This document shows, in pieces, positions 1 through 12,900 of a stretch of DNA of 64,000 bases (the first letter of the stretch is position 1; each line of letters starts with the position of its first letter). Under the pieces are notes generated by a model. It made no database searches and was not told the origin of the DNA. It was given only the letters and a program-made list of their open reading frames with translations. Source of the stretch: Argopecten irradians (lineage: Eukaryota; Mollusca; Bivalvia; Pectinida; Pectinidae); assembly GCF_041381155.1 (NCBI RefSeq), contig NC_091137.1, forward strand, positions 26,643,351-26,707,350, written 5' to 3'. A program made the translations under genes and the position numbers.

Positions 1-2
1 GC

Positions 3-251
3 GTCTATTTGATCGGCGAAATATTTGATGGGCTCCAGATAGTAATCTTGGAGCCAAGACATCTCGAAGAACATGACCTCGTTGACACTGCGGTTTTGAC
101 CAGCGATTATAATACTGCTACTGACCATAACCCGGCTCTGGACAGCTTTGATCTTATAGAAAGCGTTGGAGGACCCTTCACACATTTCTTCGTCATGAAA
201 AAAAATTCCAATAAGAATATCTGGAGAGAGAAGAGCACAAAGCAAGATTAA
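3..251 (+). CDS. 3' end of an unrecognised ORF, cut by the window edge
   Basis: A reading frame is open from the left edge of the window (codons from base 3) to a TAA at 249-251, about 82 codons. It has no convincing start of its own, so it is probably the last exon of a gene to the left. The peptide is acidic in its middle (LEEHDLVDTAVLTSDYN) and ends with a hydrophobic stretch followed by lysines (GGPFTHFFVMKK), then a basic tail. A late beta-strand such as THFFVM before a short tail would suit the C-terminus of a Rossmann-type enzyme, for example a methyltransferase, but this is a guess from shape and I do not recognise the family. No clear AATAAA follows closely. It could also be a chance ORF. 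Confidence 0.35.
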   Translation, partial: VYLIGEIFDGLQIVILEPRHLEEHDLVDTAVLTSDYNTATDHNPALDSFDLIESVGGPFTHFFVMKKNSNKNIWREKSTKQD

Positions 252-438
252 TTGGTTTGTTTCGTCTGCTGTCAGACGGAGATAATTTTCGTAATCCCGT
301 AAACGTCTCAGGTTACCAGCATCCGAATTGTCTATGTCTAGAACAAAAGCTATGCAATTTAAATAATACATAAGCTTCGCTTTGTGGTTCTCTGGTACCG
401 AAGCCTTACTTCCGGTCCTTTCCACTTCCAACATAGTC

Positions 439-783
439 CGCCCAGCGACATCCTCGATACTCCAGGGGTTACCATAACTGACGTTATTTTTTATATCCAC
501 CCCTGGACTATCTCATAGTAAAATCGAAGGCAGTTCAGAAGAAAATTTCTGACCAATCACAGGCCTGCAAAGATTTCTTTTGAAGACTACAGAGAGAGCG
601 ACGCCTAACATCAAAGCCACACAGTCAACCACAGTGTACCGTTATACGGCTCTTTTGATGTACATCAAATGACTAAATTACCTGTTCTGTCCGGTTGCCT
701 CCAGTTTCGCTATGAGATAGTCCAGGGGTGTAGAAATCGTAAATGATCGGAACCCCTGGTGTATCGAGGATGTCGCCCAGCGA
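439..783. mobile_element. Foldback MITE with 10-bp target-site duplication (MULE-like)
   Basis: Inverted termini begin CATCCTCGATACYCCAGG at 449 and end with the complement at 772. A second inner pair of arms (CCCCTGGACTATCTCATAG near 494-512 and its complement near 710-728) makes the element strongly foldback. The flanks carry a perfect 10-bp direct repeat, CGCCCAGCGA, at 439-448 and 774-783. Long inverted repeats with a 9-10 bp duplication suit Mutator-like (MULE) elements. It is non-autonomous, with no transposase ORF. A shorter sibling lies at 59281-59390. Confidence 0.75.
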
Positions 784-1276
784 TTGCCGCCATGACTATC
801 TTAGAACTCATGTTTTGACGCTGGTGTTTGCGAGCAAGTAATGCCTACTACCCGGCCAGGCCTACTTTTGTATCGTCACGTGGTCATCTTTTTCGCGGAA
901 TTGCGCCTTTGCTCAGAGTCGATGCTGTATTGTTAATCAATTAATGGTATACTAAAAATTGTATGTGAAGACGTCCTATATTCGGCGGCCAATGTCGATC
1001 GACAAGGTTATTCATTTAAATTTGCTTTTATCTCTGGACTGTCTTTCACGCGATTGCCAACTGTTCTGTCCGTCGCATAAGCAAGACTAGTATAAAAAAT
1101 ATCTTAACAAAAAGAAGAAATACGAAAGTGGAAACAATCAAAAGCATTAGGCACAACAGATTTTAAAAAAAAATCTATATGTATATCGTTATATTTACTT
1201 GCGAGGACATGAAGTCTTGCTTTATGTTTTGCTGTGTATTGTTTATACACTTTTACGTACAATAACTAACAAATAC
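784..1276. other. Intergenic DNA, nothing recognised
   Basis: No ORF of coding character, repeat or RNA gene was recognised here. It is unique-looking AT-rich DNA between the foldback element and the SINE copy. Confidence 0.5.
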
Positions 1277-1770
1277 TGGCCCTGCAGGTAGAGAGTTAGA
1301 ATTGAACCTGCTGCCCTTATTGCATGATTGTAAAAGACGACTAAATGTAGGATATTATATTTTCTCTTTCTAACTGCCTTCCTAACGCCTCCTTTTGCAC
1401 CGCCTCACTTTTGGCCTTAGGTTCTGGGTTTTATCTCCTGGCCGAGACACACAATAGTCTATGAGTGGTTTTGTTCTGCTTAACATTGGATATAAAGAGA
1501 ATGATGTGACTAGTTTGCACGTTGTCAGTATAATGTGATGGGTGGGATAGCTTGTTTGGTGTCTTCGCCGGCATACTTCAGCGAGAGAGCCATATATAAA
1601 AAGGAAAGAATTCCATTATTACAGGTATACACATATCGGATATACAGCAGCTTACCAAAACATAACTACATCCACACACCGCAACACATTGCACATACGG
1701 GAGGCCGACTTTACAGGTTGCTCTGGCTTTTAATAGGACACTAAACCTTATAAACCAGACCAAACCAGAT
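1277..1770 (+). mobile_element. Old copy of the 0.5-kb SINE-like retroposon, sense on plus strand
   Basis: It starts TGGCCCTGCAGGTAG, the same 5' end as the two well-preserved copies at 55088-55623 and 59514-60035, which lie in the opposite orientation. It keeps recognisable landmarks: the block around CGACTAAATGTAGGA, the cggccgagacacac-like segment near 1440, the gtcttcgccggcatacttcagcg segment near 1562-1584 and a degenerate A-rich tail (aataggacactaaacc). It is clearly diverged, with many substitutions and small deletions. The short ORFs on both strands here are chance frames in the retroposon. Confidence 0.7.
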
Positions 1771-4700
1771 CCTTAGGAAATGAAGTTGTGGAAACCACTT
1801 CCCCCACTTTTAAATAAGTCTACCCAATAAACACAACTTTGTCATGCATCCACTTGAAATAAAAACCCATTAATGAATGGTGCAAAAGCATGCGATAATT
1901 TTGTGGAATGAGTTGTTGTTTGTGTGATTCTTTTTTCTTTATGTATCGTCCTAAAGACTGGATGACTGAATAAATTTTGTTGAAATACAATTTGGGATAT
2001 GTTTTGAAAAAGATGATGAGTGAAAGATGTAAAACTGTAATGGCAGTAGCGGAAACACCAGGTCTAATATAAAATATAAAAATCTTTTGTCGGGATAGAT
2101 AGCTATAGCCGAAAATGAAACATTTCAGAATTATCTCTAAAGTACATGTATTAGTCGCCTATATCCATTTAATGGATTACTGACCTGCTCTCGTACATAT
2201 CATATAGAACCATGTAATCCAGAATTATTGCAAAATTATACTGAGTATACACACTATACGGGTACGTAAAATTATCATAATTCCACGAACATACACACTT
2301 ACTGAAAACATCTTGATTCCTAGTAGTAAATTATGTAATGTTATTCAAGCATGAGTATTTTTAATTAGCATTCAAATACAGCTGGTTTAAAAACCTCTTT
2401 GTTAAAAGGAAGGTCGCTCAATTGTGATATGAAATCCCATACACACCATTACACACTGTTCAGAATATACTATAATGAATATACGTACCCGGCCTGCTAT
2501 ACTCTGTATGTATATATGTCTAAAGATTCTCTTGAGCTACAATATTACAGCTAGAAGTTTACCAGCTACTTTGGGTAGAACGAGGCTTGTAATGTGTCAA
2601 CGTTGTATTAAAACACCTTCTCGTTTAACTTCGGTAAGTGGTTTCAGTGGTATGGGACCAAGTGTTTTGTGTCCATTTGCAATTTTTCTGTCAAAATATT
2701 ATGACGAGTTACTATATATAGTTACAGTCCATTTGACAATACGACAACAATTTCTTCATAAATAAGGTTGATTCTGTGTATTTAAGAATTGTATGATAAA
2801 AAATTACCAAGTAAAAGTTAGAACACCGAACCTGTTTAAACCGGTACGTTCTTGAACATACAGGTGTGCAGCAATGTGATAGCGAACCGGAACCATGAAC
2901 AGCTTTCTAACAATATGGAGGGTAGGCGATTAACATAATATATTGGTATCATCGATATTTTGAATATATTTTGGTTTTATTGTTATTTTGCAACCTCAAT
3001 CGATGATTTTGACATATTCCATGCTTACATTGTTTTACGACATGGAACTAGTAGAATGTATAAATAATAAGTAAAGAGAGACTATCAGTAGACTTGAAAA
3101 CTCGTTTAATTCGAACACTCGGATAACTCGAAGTTTTATCTCGGTCCCTTCGACTTTGTTTTAATCGAGTTCCACTGTATATTCTAAAGGATACATAAAT
3201 GAACATATCCGTAACTCATATTTATAACACATTTTAATATTTATTATGCTAATTCGCGAGTACCATCCAACAAAACGTTTTGCAGCAACACAATGTCCTG
3301 CAAAGCTTGATAATTAAATTCCAATTTCTCTAAACCAAAAACAATGAAACGTCGGTAAGTGATTGAAGCATTTATTATAAAAGAAATGTAAAAATATTCT
3401 TTAACGTGATTAAAGATATTGCAGAGATGATAAAACAGATAAATAAAACATAACACAAGTTAGTAAGGCCTTGATACCCTAGAAAACGACATCAGTTACA
3501 CAGTAAGAGATAGTGTCCAAGTAGGAAATGTATCGAACTCCTCTACAAAAACAATACAATGCCAGAACATATTGAAATTATTGGTTGTTGACTATCAAAA
3601 CAAACACAATGTGGTACACTTTGTGACTAGATCACCAAACTGATTCAAAACCACACTTTTTTCCTCATGTCATAAATAAGGTTTATAATGGTCTGAATTT
3701 GAAGCAGATCGATAAAAGAGCAAAAAGTAACTTATGAAAAGGAATTCTTCCTTGTGACTTTTAATATAAATTCCAATAATTGGTATTTCAACCAGAGAAC
3801 CCACGCTATTTTCTAACATATCTGATGATAACAGCTTATTAAAATCACATCGAGAATAAAACAGAAAACAAACAACATTAAATAATTAAGACAATGGACA
3901 ATGCATATATATCTAAGCTTTATATCCGTGTATGTAAACCGTTATAAATGGCAAAGGTATATCTGGAAGGATTCAAGCAATCTACATAACGAATTGTAAT
4001 CGTTTGCATGGCGTTCGTATACATAATTAGTAATGAAATTAATAAAGATTTTCATAATAAACAATAATAGAGCTTCTTAAAAATAATGACGTAACTTTAC
4101 CGGTGTTGATACAGAAATGACTTAGATGGTAGAAATATCCAGATAAATAATCATCATTAAGGCGTGTACACGTCTGTGAAAATTGAGACAATGTTGTAGT
4201 ATTCATTTTAAAAACGAAATAAAATCAGGCACTTGCACTAACGATTTAGCATAAATCATGTGGCATATATGGAATAAATGTTTAGAAAATTCAATATCAA
4301 AGGCACATATGCAACAAATATGAAATAAAATCATTATGATATGTAATATCTGATTTGGTACATCAATCATGTTTCATCATTAGACCTTTGTCATATAATA
4401 AAGTCATTATATGTTATGAATATATATGTATACATGTACATTGACTATATTGTATGGCTTGTGGCTGAAAAAGCTTCATCAATAATGTTTGGCAAGAATG
4501 TTATATTTTATGATTGAATGTAGAATATTGAAATTAAAATTCTTGATTTATTTCAAAATGATCAATAGTAGAAGATAATAGCGAGGTTATTATAAAGATA
4601 CACAAATAGCAGTAGTTACATATAATGAACGTGCAGTATCAACGAGCAGAGCAAGATCAATCATTGGCCAAAAAGATGTATGAAGCAATGAATAAAATAT

Positions 4701-6084
4701 CCTCATATGTATAACTGACAAGGCAAATTAAACGATTCATAAAATTCATAGTTTCAAACACACACTATTTCATAAAATGGTTGATGAAACAAATTTTCTA
4801 TATTGATAAGATCCCAACCCCACAAAAAACCCAAATTAAACAAACACGAAAGATTTAGTGCTATATCTCATAAACAAAAATAAATTAGAAAAATCACCAA
4901 AGTAATTCTCATATAGTATTAATATATATATATATCAAACGGTGGATTAAATGTTCCTTCAAATTGATTTATGTACACGTATCCCCAAAATGTACTGTAA
5001 AAGATAAAAAAAATCTACATGTACAAATTGCCGATGGTTTCCTATGTGCTCTCAATTTTAGATATCCGCAAAACACATTTTATTTTTGTCTCTTCTTGGG
5101 TTGTATACAATGTAAGTGGGCATAAATACATGTGAGAACCATCTCTAAATTACAGACTCCATTCTCCTTATTCAGAGTTTACCCACAATAGATTAGCCTC
5201 TGGACATAACGTGTGTACAATATTTTAACAATTATATAGATAAAGTATAATCCTTCTGACTGCTTATTACTTTCCAGTACATAATCTAAATTATATACAT
5301 GTATATCAATTTTTGAAACTTTATTTTACAAAACAGTATTATCTTTCTTGTCTTAATTCAAATAGAGGATGGAAAATCAAAGTTGTATATGTATTCATGA
5401 CCCTATCATTTTCGACAGTGATTGTGGACTGGGATTCTGCCGTCTAGTTGAATGTAAACAAACATAACATAAACATCATATTAAAATCAATTTAGAAAGA
5501 TTTCATATTGGTTTAGTGTATTACACATCATTAATAGAGATTCAGATTAATAGCTCATAGAATTATATAAACAAAATAACAAAGTAAGCAGTATTTAACT
5601 AAAAGTCAATTATTGATCTCTAGTGTTAAAGGTATTGCACAATTTGTTGGTTCGTCTGAATTTTAAAAGATAATCTTCTTACCACTATTAGTAAAACTCA
5701 AATAAGGGTTGTTTTTATTCTCTACCTGACATGGACAAGTTAGTCTTCCATAAGATCATGATGTAAACCAGTTAGTTTGATATATGAATAAATCTGATCA
5801 CATCATATATTTGAGCCATGCAATACATGGATCAATGTGATTCTTATATATCGTTACTGTATCACATGTTATATATGTTAGTGATTATTATCTTTTGTGG
5901 GTGCAGCTTTTAAAAAATCCCTTTGGAAGAAAACATCGGTCTTGTGACTATATGTATAATGATGGCATAAGGTATAATACAAGATATTTTTGTTTATATA
6001 TTTCTGGTCTTTTTTTATATACATGTATAGCAACCACAATACCAAAATCTAGTTTATACAATGCAAATTTCATATGACAAATCA
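1771..6084. other. Gene-poor AT-rich intergenic DNA
   Basis: About 4.3 kb with only short, low-complexity open frames and no splice-linked coding exons that I can find. It includes a (TA)n run near 4921-4935. The part nearest 6.9 kb probably includes the 3' UTR and polyadenylation region of the minus-strand rhomboid gene, but I cannot choose a poly(A) site. Confidence 0.5.
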
Positions 6085-6440
6085 AGGAAAGAGAAAATTA
6101 ATCGGTCATGAGTGAGAAAATGGGTCAAAACTTTCAGGTTAATGTTTTATGAAAAATAATCAGTCATACGTGAGAGACTGGTCACAACTCTCAGGCTAAG
6201 GTTTACATATGAAAAATAGTCAGTCATGAGTGAGATAATCGGTCGCAACTCTCAGGCTAAGGTTTACATATGAAAAATAGTCAGTCATGAGTGAGATAAT
6301 CGGTCGAAACTCTCAGGAAAATGTTTGTATGAAAAATAGTCAGTAATGAGTGAGAGAATCAGTCAAAACTCTCTGGATAAGGTTTTTATGAAAATAGTCA
6401 GCCAGGAGTGAAAGAATGGGTCGCAAACCTCAGACTAATT
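6085..6440. repeat. Degenerate tandem repeat, about 60-63 bp unit, 5-6 copies
   Basis: A unit containing GAAAAATAGTCAGTCATGAG, then a TGAGA-rich stretch, a 'ggtcgcaactctcagg' block and 'taaggttta' recurs at about 6105, 6165, 6220, 6282, 6338 and 6395. The two copies around 6208-6330 are nearly identical over about 100 bp and the outer copies are worn. It lies roughly 560 bp beyond the rhomboid stop codon and may be inside its 3' UTR. Confidence 0.8.
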
Positions 6441-6998
6441 AGCAACAATTAAAACATTTGGCAAATAAAACCTCCATAAAGTATTATCTCAGGAGATTTC
6501 CCTGTCTCACAACCATGGGGTGAACAATTCCATTAAAGAAATTATATGAATTGTCCAGTACTACGTACTATATGTAATGATGTAACTATGCCCTGCACTA
6601 TAAAGTATGAAATCTAGTTAGTCATCATTGCAGACATACCAAGAAGATTTACTAAATTTTGAGTATTTTTTTTGGGAGGCAGACAGACTTGAATCATTTA
6701 AAATTTTAAAATGGAAACACTACTAGCTACCTTCATATACTTCATGCTGACAATGGATATGATTATTTCTTCCTTAATCTTTCTGTATGACAGTTAGTAT
6801 GTTTTTCAACTACACATTGTATAAAGAGCAATTGTCAAGCAATTGTAAAAACTCTCATTTCAATGAAAGTATTTTAAAAGCAAACAATAAAATTATCATT
6901 CCTGGACCCATAAGAAAATGTTATTTTAACAAAGTCATTAATTAATTAACAATGGTTTGCCATAATTATACCTATATATCCTTCATCCCTCTGACACA

Positions 6999-9900
6999 CT
7001 AAAGTGGTGTCCAGTCTGTTTCTGGGTAGCCTGGATATAATCCATTGAAAAACATGGCAAACGACACAAACACAAGGTATATAGCTAAGGTTACCCAGCC
7101 AAGAGTCTTCTCCCAAGGTAACTCCTTTATGTTTTTGAGGATGGGAATTCCGAGCAGAAGACCTGAAATTATAATTCAACATTAAAAACATTTGCCGTTA
7201 TATGCATTACATTTGGACTGAGCCTAATGTGTTCTTACATAATCCTTGGAAGATTTATGTTAAAAATATGCATGGCTGTTTTACAATTGATTATACTCGT
7301 CATGTTAATCAATAGTTACTTTACTCGGAGATGCTACAGATGTAATACAAATATATAAAAAATGTATACACATGTATATTTATTAGCTAAATACCTGATA
7401 AAATAGAAACATGATATTTAAAAACATAAGGCTGAGGTAGGGAAATTTAGCTAGTAAGCTTGAGTATTTTACATTAGAAGAATAGAGAGTAAAAGAAAAT
7501 ACAAGATAAAGTGTTAGAGTTTTTTTTTTTTCTTTTTTGTATCCTACCTGCAAGGAGTCCCCCAATATGTGCAGATATTCCGATCTTCGTTGTAGTACCA
7601 GCATCAAAAAACCTCCTGTAGACGGCATTGCCAGTGTCAAGGATGGCTAAAGAGAACAATTATGTAAGAAGTGAATTGATCTATTGAATGATATGACAGA
7701 ATAAAAATGATATAAAGTGAATAAAATTCATTGTTGCAAGTATTTTCAGGTTTTGTTTTATACTTTAAAACAAGTGATGATGTCTTGAAAATGCATGGAG
7801 GCTCACCTAGATGGTTGTTAAATCAATAAGGTTATAAACCAGCATTGCTGTCATTGGTGACCAAAGGGAGACAATCTTCTACATAAACATGACTACAGAT
7901 GGCACTTACAGGTACATTCTGATTGATCAAGTAATATCCTTTATTTGATCATCAGAACCAATCAAAATTATAACTACATTCAGTACTATTAAATAACATG
8001 TATATGATATACATTGTACATCAATTGAATGAGATTTGTATTTCATCAAGTTTCACCCTATAAAATCTTTAACACTATATTATTATATATATATAACTAT
8101 CAACATTTATAATGATTTCTATGATATCATAAGTAATTGGTCTTGCCAATAAATAATTATGCTACATACCATTTTTATTGTAAAGTATATTCTTAATTGT
8201 CTACTGACTAAATTTCTATGATGAATGAAACAAGTATATTATGTAATGCATGTTGTCTTTACGTACAAAATGTAAGCAGCAATGTCAGTCTCACTGGGGC
8301 ACTTAACAGAAATCGGCAAATATTGCCTTCAAAACACTTGTAATTCATTTCCTTCCAGTTCTGAAAATTAAAGCAGTAGGAAAATCAATTTTTTATAATA
8401 AAACTCAGTTAAAGTTCATAAAGAAACATTAAAATTTACAATTATAAGAATTATTGTAAGGAAAAAAGAAATGTTTAAAAATGAATCATTATTCATCAAA
8501 ATTGTTTTGAGCATATGAAATTCACACATGCAAATTATTAAATTCATTAACTAACTATTGTTTAATCAAAGCAAATCCTCTGAAAACAGGCAGAATCAAG
8601 TCCCTAAATTCATACTCATTAGAAACGTGATTTTTGGAATTTATGTTGTGTTTTAATTTAATAGTACGGAAACATCAGGTACATGTATTAGCAATAGAAA
8701 GGGAGATTACAGGCTAAGACTATATAAGGTAATCCTCAACTTATTCTGCCTTTATCAGCTGCCCAATATACATAATGTTTCACCAGAAGAAACAGAACAC
8801 CCAGAAAATCAAGTGTTCTTTATACAGAAGTCACATTGTGTTGAAGATGGTCATTAGTGACTTCCAGAAAATGGTCTTATTAAAGATTTGACTGCAATAT
8901 TGTAGCTCAAAAGACATTTAGACAGTAATTGGTCGTCTTTAGACCTGCAATTGGTGTCTATTACTGCTAATCATTATTGAAACGTTTGTATGCTAATCAT
9001 TATTGAAACGTTTGTATGCATTTTAATGTACTTGTTTTATATCACTTACCTTCTAAGTAATGTAACTGAACCCTATAATACATTAAATTCACATGGACAT
9101 TTTTTTTCAAATGCATGTACATGTTTTTGAATAAAATAATTGGAAACCTATCCAAAATTATGGAAAATTGTGCCCAAGTGATTTTCTTAGGCAGTGCTCC
9201 ATTGGTACAAATTGCTGTAGGCACCATTTTGTACCCGGCCGAAAGGTAAAGTAGGACGGGTACGTTTATTCGTTCTAATTAAACAGTTGATTGTTATAAA
9301 CAGGTGGTCACTAAAGCAGGTTTACCTGTACCCTTGAATCTTATTTTATATCAGAAGAGCTATGACACATGTGAATTTTGTAGTTCAGTGTTAATATTCC
9401 AACTTACCACTATAACGGAGGCTATGTGTGCACCAATCAAAGCATAACATCCACCACTGGCTCCAGCTAAAGCAACATCGTGATCTGTCACAGAGTGGGC
9501 TAAGGATCCTGTACAAATATCACATCATCTCAATGTCAGAATATCTCCTCAAAGTAAGGATAAATGTGGGCATATCACAACAGCAAAAGATGTTGATTAG
9601 TGCTTTAATTGCATGAATTTAACAGTTTTTATTTTCGGAAAAAATGCAATAATTTGTTTTGCCTCAGCACAATGCTTCAATGCTGAGTTCCTCTATATAT
9701 ACTTATTCCCATGCAGATACCAAATAAGTTTTGCTTTTTCAAATTCATTCCATATCTTGAACCTTACACTGACCTGCAACTGGTGGTATCAAATGTTCTA
9801 ATATTTTGTTGATAATTGTACTATACCGGATTTGTTTGGAGATGGCTAATATAGGCTTTGCCTGTTGCCAAATCCATTTGCATTTTATTTGCAATAAAAT

Positions 9901-12900
9901 TTGTTGAAATGAAATGCAGTATCAAATATTAACAGGGTGACATGCAAGTCAATATTTTCCATCCTACCAGGTTCATTTAACACAATGTTTACCTCAGAAA
10001 AGGTCTAACATTGATGACAGAATGAATAGTTTTCATTGGAAATTTGTTACTCACCAGCAATGACACCCAAAACATAAATGATAAGAATTCTCCAGAACTT
10101 GTTGACCATTTCCAGAGGCAGACCGAGTAAAAGTTGAAATATGAGGTTGGAGACTATATGTAGGTACCTAAGAACAAAAATAAGCAATAAATTTTATCAC
10201 ATTTTACAAGAGCTTAAATAATTCACTCATATATATATATTGAATCCAGTTTGTTTGTTCTGAACATAAAATTATTTCAAACCTGTATACACACAATACA
10301 GATCTAAAAATCCACACAGCACTTGCCCATTTTTTATTCTCATCCTTTATCTATAAAAAATTATGATGATTATCTATTGAAAACTATCGCATGAAAATAA
10401 AAAATTTACAGAATAATTAACTATCATATACACTTACATATAAACCCTTTTCTTATCCTGATCTCTATGTATTTCAATTTTACATTAATTATATGACTTT
10501 TTTTTTACATGCGTTATACAGAAACCTGGCTATAGTGATCAAATATGCTGGTCTTGTGATGTTCGCTTAAGACAAGTTATATAGTATATCATAACTAATG
10601 AAAAATAAAACTTAATTACACATTTGATTCCAATGATTTTTGAATGGATTATTTTTCAAAATCATTACGCAACATCAATTTTTCAATTGTCACGATAATG
10701 TCAGGATTTCGCACCATTCTCGGATTTTTTTTCATGGTAGTATGAAAAAAATTAATAGGCCAATCAGAATGGCAGATTTAATGTGAAAAATTAATGTTGG
10801 TGTAAGATTCATACCCTTGGTGTATAAACATGTATGTGACAAATCGCCACGCCTCGTATCTCCGTGTTGGGACGTAGATAAGGGGACTGTATGTGGGGAC
10901 ACCAGTATTAGCTGTGACAGGGGTACCGCTGTCCTTCAACTCCATGGCATACACAACAAATACTATAATCTGAAAAGGAAGAGGATATATCAATCCAAAA
11001 TGTTTAACAGTTTGAATGATAAAAACTGGGATAAAATTTCACAATTTTTTCTTTGCTATTGATTTGCAGGAGTAATATTTTTGCACATTGTCAATTTGTA
11101 ATGGTATGAAAAACACAGTATGTATTATTCATAGATCTTTTAACAATGTTAAAATTTGTTATTGTATTTGTCATAATTAGCACCTACACCCTATAGGTGC
11201 CCCTAACCTCTCCTGAAGGTTTATCCATGCCATGGATTAAATGAAGTTTTACATGTGATGCTGATAAAATTGACATTTCATCCCATATTAAATAAAATTC
11301 ATGTTATTGCATGTAACAATGAGTCTCCAAGGAAAGAGAAAATATTATGTTTACTGTGGCAGATTGATGTGCCATGAGTATATGGAAATAGTTCAAATAT
11401 GATGATTTTTTTTTGTCTACAACTTTCATTTTGGTTTCGTAATAAGCGCCCCTCGTGTCAATTTTTTTTAAATACTCTAGTAGCTAATTATTGTGAATAC
11501 ATATATATGAATACTTTTGTTATACTACATTACAGTTTTTTTCAAGGTTTGTGCCAGATGTCCTCTAATTTGCATATCTTCTTTCCATGGCACTTCATAA
11601 ATTTGAAATTATACAGATCTAATAAATCTGGCGTAGACTGACCTCGACAATACTGATGGTGATCATGAAGATAGGTGGTGGACAACATGTGTAATTAGCT
11701 ATGAAGTCCTCTCGCATGTGTTTAGGCAAGATGTCGGCAATGGCATCTCTCAAAACTCGTCTGAACGCTGATCTCTCCTGTTTTGTTAAGTCGCGGGTCA
11801 TCTGTAAAATAACAGGTCAAAGGTCAATTAAATATTAAATGTGTAAATCTAAGCATCTTTGATAAGAATATTTAATATTTAACTGCTCCAAAATAAATCT
11901 TAAAAGCTCAGGTGAACCATGGAACAGTGTGACCTTAACTGGTCCACACTTAAGGCCAATAAAATCTGTAACCATGATTTATGATACAATATTTAGTCTC
12001 AAACTTAATATTATGACATAAACTCTTGAAAATTGATAGGACTTTAAAATTACTCTAAGCTTTTTGAAGAGAAGTCTTTGCACTAAAACATGATAGAATA
12101 GGTACAATTTTTTATGTCAACTTATGAACTGAATAACCTATTAATAATTATTGACAATTAAAGTGTAACAGTTTCATGCTGCTTCTCTTCTTTATCTATA
12201 AAGCATTATACTTAAACGTACAAAACTTAAATACCCATACCATAGCCATGAACTCTTTGTATGTGATGTGAGCATCCCCATCCCCATCAGCCCTCATCAA
12301 CAACTCCTGAACTCTCTCATCAGGAATGTTCTCTGTAATGCCTTCATCTATCAGCTCATCCCTCAGGTTTTTCAGGGGCAGTCCTTCACGGCCATGCTAC
12401 ACAAAGAAGTTATTGTGTTATATATATGTGAAGTATATTCAGTAAAATGTGAAACAACAACACAAACTATTTGTCTTTCTTGCTTTTATAGGGTAAATTT
12501 TAAAATACATTATATAATCGTTATGATTAAGCGAAATAATTTGAAAGATATCATCCATCTCAATAGAACCATTCATATTCAAAAAAATAAAACTTAAAAT
12601 AAAGTCATTACAACATGGCCAGAATTGTATAGTATTTGTCTTCTTTTCTGAGTTCTCCATGATGTTTTTTTTTTTTTTTTTTTATATTGTGATCCAGGCA
12701 CTCAATCGACACATTGATGGATCATAGCAATAAAATATTTTATCAATGATCATATTTACAAGATTATCTCCCCCTGATTAAAAAACACTCAAGCTCATAA
12801 ATGCAAAGAAAAGTCACAACAGTTGCAAGGCTATATCTAATGGATTATTGTCCTATTCTTAAGAAAGTGTTTCAGGCCAATTAGTGTAGTTAAAAGGTCA

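Noticed and set aside
8261-8266. Rhomboid exon 7 donor at GTAAAG (8262)
   Set aside because: It leads to a stop early in exon 8. The overlapping GTACGT at 8266 keeps the conserved frame into SILDTGNAVYRRF.
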